Shown here piece after piece: positions 6,793-14,691 of a stretch of 64,000 nt of DNA (the stretch's first letter is position 1; the number at the start of each line of letters is the position of its first letter). The translations under genes were made by a program, and so were the position numbers. The notes under the pieces are model-generated. The model made no database searches. It was not told the DNA's origin and saw only the letters and a program-made list of their open reading frames with translations. This DNA is from Arcobacter sp. EP1 (lineage in GTDB: Bacteria > Campylobacterota > Campylobacteria > Campylobacterales > Arcobacteraceae), in contig LPNY01000132.1 of the NCBI GenBank assembly GCA_001655195.1, positions 48,933-112,932 of the forward strand. The letters are read 5' to 3'.

Positions 6793-9159
6793 TTATTTAG
6801 CGGCTTTATTTGCAAGTTCATGCATTTTTTGGATATGTTCTTTAACATCTAATTTTTTATCTGTGTTTAATTTATTCCACAGTTTATCATCAGTCATGTT
6901 TTGGTGACATCCCATACATAAACCAGTTTTTTCCATGACATCTCTTTGGTCTTGATCAAGAGGTCTTGATGCAGGCCAGTGAGAACCAACAGTTGTAAGT
7001 TGTTTTCCATCTCGAGTAACGATCTGCGACCAATCGAAATCCATACCTGGAATACCTTTCATCTGAACTGTTTTATTTGCAGGAACAAACTTACCAGTTT
7101 TTAGGTCTTGAAGATCCATGTATAAATCTTCACCTTGTTTTTGTAAGAATTGACCATCATTGATTCCGTAACCCATTGCTTTTGGGTTAGAGTGACAAGA
7201 TTCACAAGATCTTGCTTTTCTTCCAGAAGTATGTGGTTGAACAGGAGCCATGTCGATACCAGAAACAGTTTGACCATTATCTTGAACTTTAGCTTGTTTG
7301 TTAAGAATTAATGTTTTTCCATCAGGTCCAATAACAGTAAATGTTACTTGACAACCAGGAATTACAGGAGTAACTAATCCTTCCCCATTGATACCTAAAA
7401 TTGGATCTTCCCATCTTAAATAAGATCTAGTTTCACTAGGTTTACCGAACTGTTTAACACCTTTTGTACCTAATACAGACTCTGCAGTTTCACCATTTGA
7501 TAAGTTTGCAGAACCAGATGCAATCCAGTCAATTTTAGATTTACCAGGAGTGTAGTCTACTTTAACGTGACAACCATAACATTGTGGTGCCCAGTCAGAG
7601 TGACAAGCGTAACACTCAAGGTTTTCCATATGTGACTTAATTTTACCCATAGCTACTTCACCGGCTTTACTTTTCCAAGTATTAGTGTTTGCTGTAAATT
7701 TTAATAAAGGAACTTCTATATCTTTACCACTCGCTAAGTGAGCAATAACTTTATTTTGACCTTTAGCCTTAACAACATTTCCTAATGGGTTTCCTCTAGC
7801 AGATAATAAATATCCACCTTCAACATCGTAAACAGTACCTTGAGTCATAAAATATGGTAAGTCATTCGCCATACCTCTTGGACCTTCAGGAGTTTCAATA
7901 CCAAAGTTTTCACCAAAACCAATTTTTAATTCCCATGGATACTTATCGTTTGTACCATGACAATCTGAACACTCAATTTCAACTTGACCAAGTGTTGTAC
8001 CAAATAGTGTACCATCACCGTGCATATCAACTGATGTGTGACAATCTTGACATGTCATACCCGCTTCAAAGTGTAAGTCTTCTTTGATATGCTTATATCG
8101 TTTACCGTGGTGTTTCGATTGAGATTTACCACCAACATTAAGTGGTGAACCATAAGGTTGTTCCATTAGACCAACGTAAGAAACTCCAATTCTCTTACCT
8201 CTATTGTGACATGAGTTACAAGTTTCAGGATGGATTCCACTGAATTCCATTCCCGATGGAGTTTTAACTTTTGCTTCTCTTGAACCTTGTATCATATGTA
8301 CTAACATATGACCATGTTCTTTTTTGTCAATTGTAGGATCATTACCTTCGTAAATACCTTCGTTTCCATAAGGCATATGACATGCAGAACATCCCATACC
8401 TCGCCAGTCACCACGACCTTTTCTTCCTCTTACACCAATATGACATCTTTGACAGTCAGATCTTTGGTAAGTAACATTTGCCATGTAAGCAACTTCATCT
8501 TCAGTGGCACCTTTGAAATCTTCAGGTCCTACTGGAGGTAGTGGAAGTTGTTTAAGTTCAGTTGGAAATTGGTCAGGGTATTTATCGATCATCTTCACCA
8601 TATAATCTTTATATACCTTGGTTCCCCATGCCGGCTCTTTTCCATCGGAATCTTTTACATCATAGTTTGCAAACTTAACTTTCTTAGAAGGTTCAGTTCC
8701 CCATGTGTGCATGTTACCTTGGATCTTACCAGCTTCAGTCATCATAAGTGACTTCTTAGTATTTTCAACTGTATCTGCGTGACAAATACCACAGGTCTTA
8801 TCAGCAATCCAAATAGAACCTGGATCTCTAACAAAGTCAGCTAAACCACCTGCGTGAGCTTTTGGAGCACCTTTGTGAGCGCCTGCAACGGTACCATCTT
8901 CTGGATTACCCCCGTGACAAACAACACAACCTGCTGTATCTCCTAAGCCTTGTCCCATAGCGACGATTTGTTTCATCATGTCAGATTTCTCATCTCTAAT
9001 AGATTCGATACCTTTGTGACATTTGATACAAGAATCGCCACCTGAAACACTTGCCATTTCAGTTTTCCCTTTTGAGTGCTCAGCACCAAAAAGAGAAGTT
9101 AATGAAAGTAAGCATGTAAAAAGTGCAATTTTTACAATGCTTTGCATTGAGCTTTTCAT
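6793..9159 (-). CDS. Dodecahaem c-type cytochrome, periplasmic
   Basis: A 788-residue exported protein with 12 haem-binding CXXCH motifs, in order CIKCH, CVVCH, CGICH, CQRCH, CSACH, CNSCH, CQDCH, CSDCH, CYACH, CYGCH, CESCH and CMGCH. The first are at about residues 44, 78 and 123. I find no CX15CH or CXXCK motif, which argues against MccA sulfite reductase and NrfA. The signal peptide is residues 1-26 (cut after LFGA); there is no membrane anchor, so it should be soluble in the periplasm. I place the start at 9159, where GGAGAC precedes the ATG; a longer frame to 9228 lacks a ribosome site. The electron partner and substrate are not recognisable. Nearby thioredoxin-fold genes and the CcsBA haem ligase fit its maturation needs. 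It could be a terminal reductase or an electron conduit. Confidence 0.9.
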   Translation of the reverse strand: MKSSMQSIVKIALFTCLLSLTSLFGAEHSKGKTEMASVSGGDSCIKCHKGIESIRDEKSDMMKQIVAMGQGLGDTAGCVVCHGGNPEDGTVAGAHKGAPKAHAGGLADFVRDPGSIWIADKTCGICHADTVENTKKSLMMTEAGKIQGNMHTWGTEPSKKVKFANYDVKDSDGKEPAWGTKVYKDYMVKMIDKYPDQFPTELKQLPLPPVGPEDFKGATEDEVAYMANVTYQRSDCQRCHIGVRGRKGRGDWRGMGCSACHMPYGNEGIYEGNDPTIDKKEHGHMLVHMIQGSREAKVKTPSGMEFSGIHPETCNSCHNRGKRIGVSYVGLMEQPYGSPLNVGGKSQSKHHGKRYKHIKEDLHFEAGMTCQDCHTSVDMHGDGTLFGTTLGQVEIECSDCHGTNDKYPWELKIGFGENFGIETPEGPRGMANDLPYFMTQGTVYDVEGGYLLSARGNPLGNVVKAKGQNKVIAHLASGKDIEVPLLKFTANTNTWKSKAGEVAMGKIKSHMENLECYACHSDWAPQCYGCHVKVDYTPGKSKIDWIASGSANLSNGETAESVLGTKGVKQFGKPSETRSYLRWEDPILGINGEGLVTPVIPGCQVTFTVIGPDGKTLILNKQAKVQDNGQTVSGIDMAPVQPHTSGRKARSCESCHSNPKAMGYGINDGQFLQKQGEDLYMDLQDLKTGKFVPANKTVQMKGIPGMDFDWSQIVTRDGKQLTTVGSHWPASRPLDQDQRDVMEKTGLCMGCHQNMTDDKLWNKLNTDKKLDVKEHIQKMHELANKAAK

Positions 9160-9202
9160 CTTGTCTCCTTTAAAATTATTGGGCAAAACCCAATTGTTTA
9201 AA

Positions 9203-9213
9203 ATTTTATCAAA
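9203..9213 (-). promoter_or_regulatory. Putative -10 region of the cytochrome gene
   Basis: On the minus strand this reads TTTGATAAAAT, which gives a -10-like TAAAAT about 44 bases before the ATG at 9159. It matches at 10 of 11 bases the arm TTTGATACAAT found upstream of the response regulator at 10317. It could be a shared regulator half-site or simply the shared form of an extended -10. Confidence 0.4.
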
Positions 9214-9300
9214 CAAAAGTGCCTTCAAAGTGCCAAACTAAAACTATTAAATTTATTTTTGAAATTTATCTAAATTTAAGTTTTAAGTTGAGAACGGTTA

Positions 9301-9342
9301 TTGATTAAAATCAATTTTAATTTAATATTAAATGGTTAGAAT
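9301..9342 (+). promoter_or_regulatory. FNR-type box and -10 of the thioredoxin/cytochrome pair
   Basis: TTGATTAAAATCAA at 9301-9314 is an exact match to the classic FNR operator TTGAT-N4-ATCAA. A -10-like TAGAAT lies at 9337-9342. With transcription starting about 7 bases after it (9349), the box is centred at -41.5, the class II activator position. It lies between the divergent 12-haem cytochrome gene and the gene at 9373. The box itself is seen; the binding of a CRP/FNR-family regulator is inference. Confidence 0.65.
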
Positions 9343-9372
9343 AGAAAAAAGAGACAAAATGAGAGGTCGATA

Positions 9373-9855
9373 ATGTTAAAAAAAATTCTTCTAACAGTAC
9401 TTCTATTTTCTTCATCAGTTTTTGCTTTAAATGATTGGCAAGAAGGGCTAATCTGGCAAAATGAATTTAAAGATGGAATTGAAGTAGCTAAGTATAAAAA
9501 TAAACCAATCTTTCTATTTTTGGATTCTAGAACCTGTTTTTACTGTCCAAAATTAAAAGCAGAAGTTCTTTCTCATCCAAAATTTAAAGAGAAAATTAAA
9601 GAGCATTTTGTTCCTATGTATTTAGATAATTCAACGGATTATGATTCAGATGTTGCAAACACAGGACAAGTGCCAGCAAGACTAAGTGTATCAATGACTC
9701 CAGCCATTTATTTTATGGGTCCAAACGAGGAAAAATTAGCGCGTAAGGGTAAAAAACATATGGTTATTTACGGTATGTGGAATATTGATCAGATGCTTGA
9801 ATGGATGGATGATGCAATTTCTAAATATAACAAACTTTATGGAGAGAAAAAATGA
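9373..9855 (+). CDS. Periplasmic thioredoxin-like protein (CFYC)
   Basis: A 160-residue exported protein: signal peptide residues 1-18 (cut near VFALN), then a thioredoxin fold with redox pair C55-F-Y-C58 in 'FLDSRTCFYCPKLK' and the cis-Pro in 'SMTPAIYFMG'. It belongs to the thioredoxin_7/SoxW-like set of periplasmic reductants. It is preceded by GAGAGG and by the FNR-type box at 9301-9314, and its stop overlaps the start of the monohaem cytochrome gene by 4 bases. Together with the opposite cytochrome gene this suggests a role in keeping haem-attachment Cys residues reduced, or in redox sensing of periplasmic disulfides. A housekeeping thiol role cannot be excluded. Confidence 0.85.
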   Translation: MLKKILLTVLLFSSSVFALNDWQEGLIWQNEFKDGIEVAKYKNKPIFLFLDSRTCFYCPKLKAEVLSHPKFKEKIKEHFVPMYLDNSTDYDSDVANTGQVPARLSVSMTPAIYFMGPNEEKLARKGKKHMVIYGMWNIDQMLEWMDDAISKYNKLYGEKK

Positions 9856-10220
9856 GAAAAATGACATTTATAATAACAGCAGTTTTATTATCAACACTAT
9901 TTTCATCAACTCTATTTGCATCAAAAATACGTGGTGAATATGCTACAAAAAACCTAGTAGGGCAAGACTACTATTTAAAGCGCTGTTCTTCTTGTCATGG
10001 AGAGGGAAGTCGTGGTGGAAACATGGCATCAATTAGAGAGTGGAAAATGCTTTTTTCTGACAATGCATCCGAGCTAAAAGATTTACATTTAGATGATGAT
10101 TCAACGATTAAAATTGTAAAATATTTTGAAAGTAAAACCTTTAAAAAAGAGTCAAAACTGATGATGAAACTACTTCAAGAGTTTGCTTATGACTCTGAAC
10201 ATATCCCTACTTGTAATTAA
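9852..10220 (+). CDS. Monohaem c-type cytochrome, small periplasmic
   Basis: A 122-residue exported protein with signal peptide 1-23 and one haem motif C45-S-S-C-H49 in 'DYYLKRCSSCHGEGSRGG'. It has class I cytochrome c size, with a Met-rich C-terminal half ('KLMMKLLQEF') that could supply the sixth ligand. It is translationally coupled to the thioredoxin-like gene before it (ATGA overlap). A small electron carrier to or from the divergent 12-haem cytochrome is the natural guess, but the partner is not shown by the sequence. A perfect inverted repeat follows at 10242-10281. Confidence 0.85.
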   Translation: MRKMTFIITAVLLSTLFSSTLFASKIRGEYATKNLVGQDYYLKRCSSCHGEGSRGGNMASIREWKMLFSDNASELKDLHLDDDSTIKIVKYFESKTFKKESKLMMKLLQEFAYDSEHIPTCN

Positions 10221-10241
10221 TTATATATTTATTTATGGTTT

Positions 10242-10281
10242 ATTGTATCAAAGATAATCAAGAGAATTAATTTGATACAAT
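10242..10281. repeat. Perfect 11-bp inverted repeat upstream of the response regulator
   Basis: ATTGTATCAAA at 10242-10252 and its exact complement TTTGATACAAT at 10271-10281, separated by 18 bases. The right arm includes a -10-like TACAAT for the response regulator gene at 10317. It may be an operator for autoregulation, a weak terminator for the cytochrome gene, or two facing promoters. A near copy of one arm lies upstream of the 12-haem cytochrome gene. Confidence 0.6.
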
Positions 10282-10316
10282 GAAGCAAAACTAAGCTTTT
10301 CTTTAGGTGTTATATT

Positions 10317-10970
10317 ATGAAAATACTTCTACTAGAAGATGATGATTTTATTTGTGAACAAGTAAAAGAATACTTTGAACTTGACGGCAATCGTGTGGAT
10401 TTTTACAATGATGGCGAGTCTTTACTTGATAATGCTGTGTTAGAAAATTATGATATTTTTTTATTGGATATTAATACTCCAAAAAAGAATGGTTTAGAGA
10501 CACTTCATGAAATTCGTAAGCGTGAAATTTTTACCCCAGCTATCTATTTAACGGCACAAAGTGATATTGAACATGTAAAAAAAGGGTATGAAGTAGGGTG
10601 TAATGATTATGTTAGAAAACCCTTTAATTATGAAGAGTTAGAATTGCGTATTAATCAACTCATTTATAAAACAGGAACAACGCAAACAAAAATTACAGAT
10701 GACTATATGTTTGATTTGTCAAGCATGGAACTCTTTTGTAATGAACAAAGTGTAACATTGACAAATTATGAGCAAAATTTGTTATATGTACTGGTTAAAA
10801 ACATCGGTACAACCATTAGTCCAGTCATACTGAAAGATTATGTTTGGGAAGAAAAAGATGTATGTGATAATACACTACGAACACAAATTAAAAAGTTACG
10901 ATCTAAACTTAAAGATAATTTTATAGTTAACATTCGTAATGCTGGGTATAAAATAGAAAAATATGATTGA
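10317..10970 (+). CDS. OmpR-family response regulator
   Basis: A 217-residue DNA-binding regulator. The receiver domain (1-118) has the acidic pair in 'LLLEDDDFICEQ', the phospho-acceptor Asp in 'IFLLDINTPKKNG' and the conserved Lys in 'DYVRKPFNYEEL'. The C-terminal winged helix (130-217) shows 'TNYEQNLLYVLVKN' and 'LRTQIKKLRSKL', the recognition helix and wing. It overlaps the kinase gene that follows by 8 bases, so this is a cognate pair. Its place directly after the cytochrome/thioredoxin genes suggests that it controls them, perhaps through the TTTGATA-type arms noted upstream of both. The signal sensed is unknown. Confidence 0.92.
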   Translation: MKILLLEDDDFICEQVKEYFELDGNRVDFYNDGESLLDNAVLENYDIFLLDINTPKKNGLETLHEIRKREIFTPAIYLTAQSDIEHVKKGYEVGCNDYVRKPFNYEELELRINQLIYKTGTTQTKITDDYMFDLSSMELFCNEQSVTLTNYEQNLLYVLVKNIGTTISPVILKDYVWEEKDVCDNTLRTQIKKLRSKLKDNFIVNIRNAGYKIEKYD

Positions 10971-12750
10971 ACTTGATAAACTCTCTAAACAAAATATGCA
11001 TTTTGGATTTAAACTTTTCTTCTCATATATTGCTTTTACAACGCTGTTAATTTTAACCATTACGATTATTCATGTCTATTTTTCTGATGAATTAAAGGTT
11101 CATAAATTTGAACGAGAAGCCTCTCTTCAAGCCAATGAAAAGAAACATCTCTTTGACAGTTATTTTAAGAAAAGAAGTGATGCTTTAAAAGCCATTGTCC
11201 GAAATGACTATTTTATTGAACACCTTAAGGATGGGTCATACAAATACTACATTGACCTACTTTTTTTAACTATAATGGAGGCAAATAAAGAGTATATGCA
11301 AATACGATTTATTGGTAAAAATGGATTTGAGAAGTTGCGTTATGATAGGGAAAAACAATCTTTGGAACCATACAAGTCCAGTAGCTTGCAAGATAAATCC
11401 AATCGATACTATTTTAAAGCAGCATCTTATTTGAGTGAAAATGATGTTTGGTTCTCGGAAATTGATTTGAATATTGAACATGGGGTTTTTGAACGTCCTT
11501 TTAAACCTGTTGCTAGGGTTGCTACCCCTGTTTATATTAATAAAGAATTTCAAGGTATTTTGATTATTAATCTTTTTATGGAAGAGCTTCTTGAAAGTAT
11601 TACTCGTTCAGCTTTATATGATATCTATTTAGTGGATGAGGGTGGTTATTACATTCGTCACAAAGAGAGTAAATATAACTGGTCGCTCTATGATTCTAAA
11701 CACTCTATTGATCACGATTTTAAAGATGATATTGTTTATAAAATTCAAAGTAACTATAAACATGCCGCCATTTTTGATGATAATATTTATGTGCAACCTC
11801 TATTTTTAGATAATCAAAAAATTAATATGATTTTTGTTGAAAACGATAAGTCCGTTCAAGAGGTTAATGATAATAACAATAAGATGATTATTGTCATACT
11901 CTTTTTAGCAACACTTTTTTCTATTTTGTTTAGTTTTCTCCTATCTCGACCATTTAAACATATGTATGAGATTGTTGTTGACCAAGGGGATAGTTTACAT
12001 GAGTTAGCTACTAACTTGGACAGAAAAGTAGCCATTGAGAGTTTAAAAAATGCTAAAAAAGATCGACTTTTACAGCACCAAAGTAAGTTAGCAGAACTAG
12101 GTGATATGATAGGAAATATTGCCCATCAATGGCGTCACCCATTAACACGGTTATCCTTGACTTTGCAAAATCTTAAGGCCTTTAAAAATAAAGGTCGTAT
12201 GAGTGATAAAATGCTTGATGATGCTTTAGAAAATTCGTTGTATCAAATAGAGTTTATGTCAACAACTATTGATAACTTTAAAAACTTCTATAAAAAAGAT
12301 TTAAAGAAGAGCCATTTTAAAGCGAGTGAAGTTTTGGATAATGTACTTAATATTATTGGTTCAGTACTACAACATAGTAATATTAATTTAATCATTAATG
12401 ATGAAGAGCAGTTAGAAATATATGGGAATAAAAATGAATTTTCTCAAGTATTGATGAATATAATTATTAATGCAAAAGATGCTTTTGAAGAAAACAGTAC
12501 ACAAGAGCCAACAATTATTGTTGATATTACAAAAGATAATGAAAAGGTAAAAATAGGTGTTTTAGATAATGCTGGTGGAATACCTATATCAATTATTGAT
12601 GATATTTTTAATCCTTATTTTACTACAAAAGATGAAAAAGGTACTGGGATTGGTCTTTATTTATCTAAAGCAATCATTGAAGATAAAATGAAAGGAAGTC
12701 TCAGTGTTCAAAATGAAAAACAAGGAGCACATTTTATAATTATCGTCTGA
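10963..12750 (+). CDS. Sensor histidine kinase with large periplasmic domain
   Basis: A 595-residue membrane kinase. A first helix spans about residues 18-40, an extracytoplasmic domain of about 265 residues with dCache-like features ('WFSEIDLNIEHGVFERPFKP', 'YLVDEGGYYIRHKES') follows, then a second helix at about 306-326. The cytoplasmic part has an H-box 'GNIAHQWRHPLTRLSL' with phospho-acceptor His388, an N-box 'NIIINAKDAF', a G1 box 'DNAGGIP', and a G2 box 'GTGIGLYLSKAI'. It is complete. Partner: the OmpR-type regulator that it overlaps by 8 bases. dCache domains bind small ligands in the periplasm, so a respiratory substrate is a plausible signal; this is inference from the neighbouring cytochromes. 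Confidence 0.92.
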   Translation: MIELDKLSKQNMHFGFKLFFSYIAFTTLLILTITIIHVYFSDELKVHKFEREASLQANEKKHLFDSYFKKRSDALKAIVRNDYFIEHLKDGSYKYYIDLLFLTIMEANKEYMQIRFIGKNGFEKLRYDREKQSLEPYKSSSLQDKSNRYYFKAASYLSENDVWFSEIDLNIEHGVFERPFKPVARVATPVYINKEFQGILIINLFMEELLESITRSALYDIYLVDEGGYYIRHKESKYNWSLYDSKHSIDHDFKDDIVYKIQSNYKHAAIFDDNIYVQPLFLDNQKINMIFVENDKSVQEVNDNNNKMIIVILFLATLFSILFSFLLSRPFKHMYEIVVDQGDSLHELATNLDRKVAIESLKNAKKDRLLQHQSKLAELGDMIGNIAHQWRHPLTRLSLTLQNLKAFKNKGRMSDKMLDDALENSLYQIEFMSTTIDNFKNFYKKDLKKSHFKASEVLDNVLNIIGSVLQHSNINLIINDEEQLEIYGNKNEFSQVLMNIIINAKDAFEENSTQEPTIIVDITKDNEKVKIGVLDNAGGIPISIIDDIFNPYFTTKDEKGTGIGLYLSKAIIEDKMKGSLSVQNEKQGAHFIIIV

Positions 12751-12806
12751 AAATATTAAAAATAAATTTTAAGATTACTTTATAGTTACTTTATTATGAA
12801 TTAGGT

Positions 12807-12848
12807 TATAATGAATTTATCAGCTTACTATTCGACGAATTGGGAGGT
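12807..12848 (+). promoter_or_regulatory. -10 element and ribosome site of the HD-GYP gene
   Basis: TATAAT at 12807-12812 and GGGAGG at 12842-12847, four bases before the ATG at 12852. The ribosome site decides for this ATG over the TTG at 12840, which would lie inside it. Confidence 0.6.
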
Positions 12849-12851
12849 CAT

Positions 12852-14663
12852 ATGAAGTTCTCTTTAAAAAGTGTATTGATTGTCAGCTTTTCGGCTATTA
12901 TAGCAATTTGTGTCTCTATGATTGCCCTGTCTTCGTACTACTCTAGTAAAACTATTATGTCTCAACACTCGTTACAAATTATGGAAAACATCTCTGATTT
13001 TGCCTTAGATAAATCAAAAACTTACATGATAATTGCAAGAGATGCTGCTGAGTTAACACGCCAACTAGAATCTCGTGATGTGGTAAATAGTGAAAATATT
13101 CGTGGAATGTTGCACTATTTTTATGAACAATTAAAAATCAATAAACAGTTTTCAGGTATCTACTATGGCAATGATGCGGGTGATTTTTTAATGCTTCTTA
13201 AAAATGAAGATGGTTATATGGCAAAACAGATAAGCTATGATGCAGAACTCAATAAAAAGATATTTAAAACTCAATATGATTTTAGTATGAATGAAGTATC
13301 AAAAGAAAAGATAGAATTTGATTCTTACGACCCACGGGTTCGACCATGGTTTGTTTCTGCAAAAGCCGCTAGAAAACTTGTATGGACTGAACCTTATGTC
13401 TTTTATACTTCCCAAAAACCTGGTATTACTACTGCTGCTCCCATTTACGATAAAGATACAAATTTAAAGGGTGTTGTTGGTGTTGATATAGAAATAGATA
13501 GTCTCTCTTCTTTTATTAGTAATTTAAAAATTAGTGAAAATGGAAAAGTATTTATTATGGCAAAGTCACTAAAAATGATCTCTTTTCCCATTACAACTAA
13601 AAATGGACACAATATTAATAATAAACCTCGTCTGTTAAAAATAGATGAAATCGAAGATAATGTGGCTAAACAAGCCTACCAAGAATTGCTAAAAAAAACG
13701 AGTTTAAATGATTTAAATAAGAAGGTGTTTTTAGAGTTTAATAAAGATAGTAAAAATTATACTGCCATGTTTTTGCCTTTTAATATGAATGATATACAAT
13801 GGGTGATTGGTATGTATGCTCCAGAAGATGACTATTTAGGTCTACTAAAAGAGAATCAAATATTTAATATCGTTTTAACCATACTTATTGGACTTTTTGC
13901 TATTTATGTGGCGTATATTATCTCTGAAATGATTGCTAAACCAATTTCGCGTTTAGAGAATATGGCCCATGATTTAAAAGATTTAAAACTTAATACACCA
14001 TGCGTTGAGTCTTCGAGTCTAAAAGAGATTGATGAAGCTATTAACTCTTTTAATAGCATGAAAAATTCACTACGTAGTGCTTATGTGGATACTTTACATC
14101 GCTTGGCCTTAGCTTCAGAGTATAAAGATATGGATACTGCTGAACATATTAAACGTATTGGTCTTGCATCAGAAGTTATTGGTAAAAAACTTAATTTAGA
14201 TTCTCATATGGTCTATGTATTAAAACATGCTAGTACCATGCACGATGTCGGAAAGTTAGGTATTGCTGATGATATACTATTAAAACCTTCAAAACTAACT
14301 CCTGAAGAGAGAGTTATCATGCAAGTACACTCAGAAATTGGAGCTTCGATTTTATCCAATCCAACTTCTGAAATTATGGCACAAGCTCAAGAGATTAGTC
14401 TCTATCACCATGAGAAATGGGATGGTAGTGGTTATCCTAAGGGATTACAAGGTGACGAAATTCCTCTATGTGCTAGAATTGTTGCCGTTGTGGATGTTTT
14501 TGATGCTTTATGTTCAAAACGTTGTTATAAAAATGCCTTACCTTTTGAGAAAGCGAAAAGCGTTATTTTAAAAGGGAGTGGAAAACATTTTGACCCAGGA
14601 TGTGTGGAGGCATTTAATTTAGCATTTGATGAAATTTTAAGTATTTATAAAGAGAATAGTTAA
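12852..14663 (+). CDS. HD-GYP phosphodiesterase with dCache sensor and HAMP
   Basis: A 603-residue membrane protein. Helix 1 is at about residues 8-29; a periplasmic dCache domain follows, with the typical 'DPRVRPWFVSAKAARKLVWTEPY' and 'GVVGVDIEIDSLSSFI'. Helix 2 ('IFNIVLTILIGLFAIYVAYI') and a HAMP-like segment come next. The C-terminal HD-GYP domain shows 'MHDVGKLGIADDILLKPSKL' (HD metal site), 'YHHEKWDGSGYPKGLQGDEI' (GYP motif) and 'ARIVAVVDVFDAL'. HD-GYP enzymes hydrolyse cyclic-di-GMP; all the key residues are visible. It would lower c-di-GMP in response to an external ligand. It is a single gene between the kinase and the convergent ccsBA gene. Confidence 0.93.
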   Translation: MKFSLKSVLIVSFSAIIAICVSMIALSSYYSSKTIMSQHSLQIMENISDFALDKSKTYMIIARDAAELTRQLESRDVVNSENIRGMLHYFYEQLKINKQFSGIYYGNDAGDFLMLLKNEDGYMAKQISYDAELNKKIFKTQYDFSMNEVSKEKIEFDSYDPRVRPWFVSAKAARKLVWTEPYVFYTSQKPGITTAAPIYDKDTNLKGVVGVDIEIDSLSSFISNLKISENGKVFIMAKSLKMISFPITTKNGHNINNKPRLLKIDEIEDNVAKQAYQELLKKTSLNDLNKKVFLEFNKDSKNYTAMFLPFNMNDIQWVIGMYAPEDDYLGLLKENQIFNIVLTILIGLFAIYVAYIISEMIAKPISRLENMAHDLKDLKLNTPCVESSSLKEIDEAINSFNSMKNSLRSAYVDTLHRLALASEYKDMDTAEHIKRIGLASEVIGKKLNLDSHMVYVLKHASTMHDVGKLGIADDILLKPSKLTPEERVIMQVHSEIGASILSNPTSEIMAQAQEISLYHHEKWDGSGYPKGLQGDEIPLCARIVAVVDVFDALCSKRCYKNALPFEKAKSVILKGSGKHFDPGCVEAFNLAFDEILSIYKENS

Positions 14664-14691
14664 TAAAAAGTTTGAGGCAAAAGCCTAAGAA

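Noticed and set aside
8308-8751. Plus-strand open frames opposite the 12-haem cytochrome gene
   Set aside because: They have no ribosome site, low-complexity Ser/Thr/Phe content, and lie fully inside a strong gene on the other strand.
6793-9159. MccA-type sulfite reductase or NrfA nitrite reductase
   Set aside because: The protein has 12 CXXCH motifs but neither the CX15CH site of MccA nor the CXXCK site of NrfA, and it is longer than both.
14664-14691. Terminator between the HD-GYP gene and ccsBA
   Set aside because: Only a 4-bp AGGC/GCCT stem is present, too weak to call.
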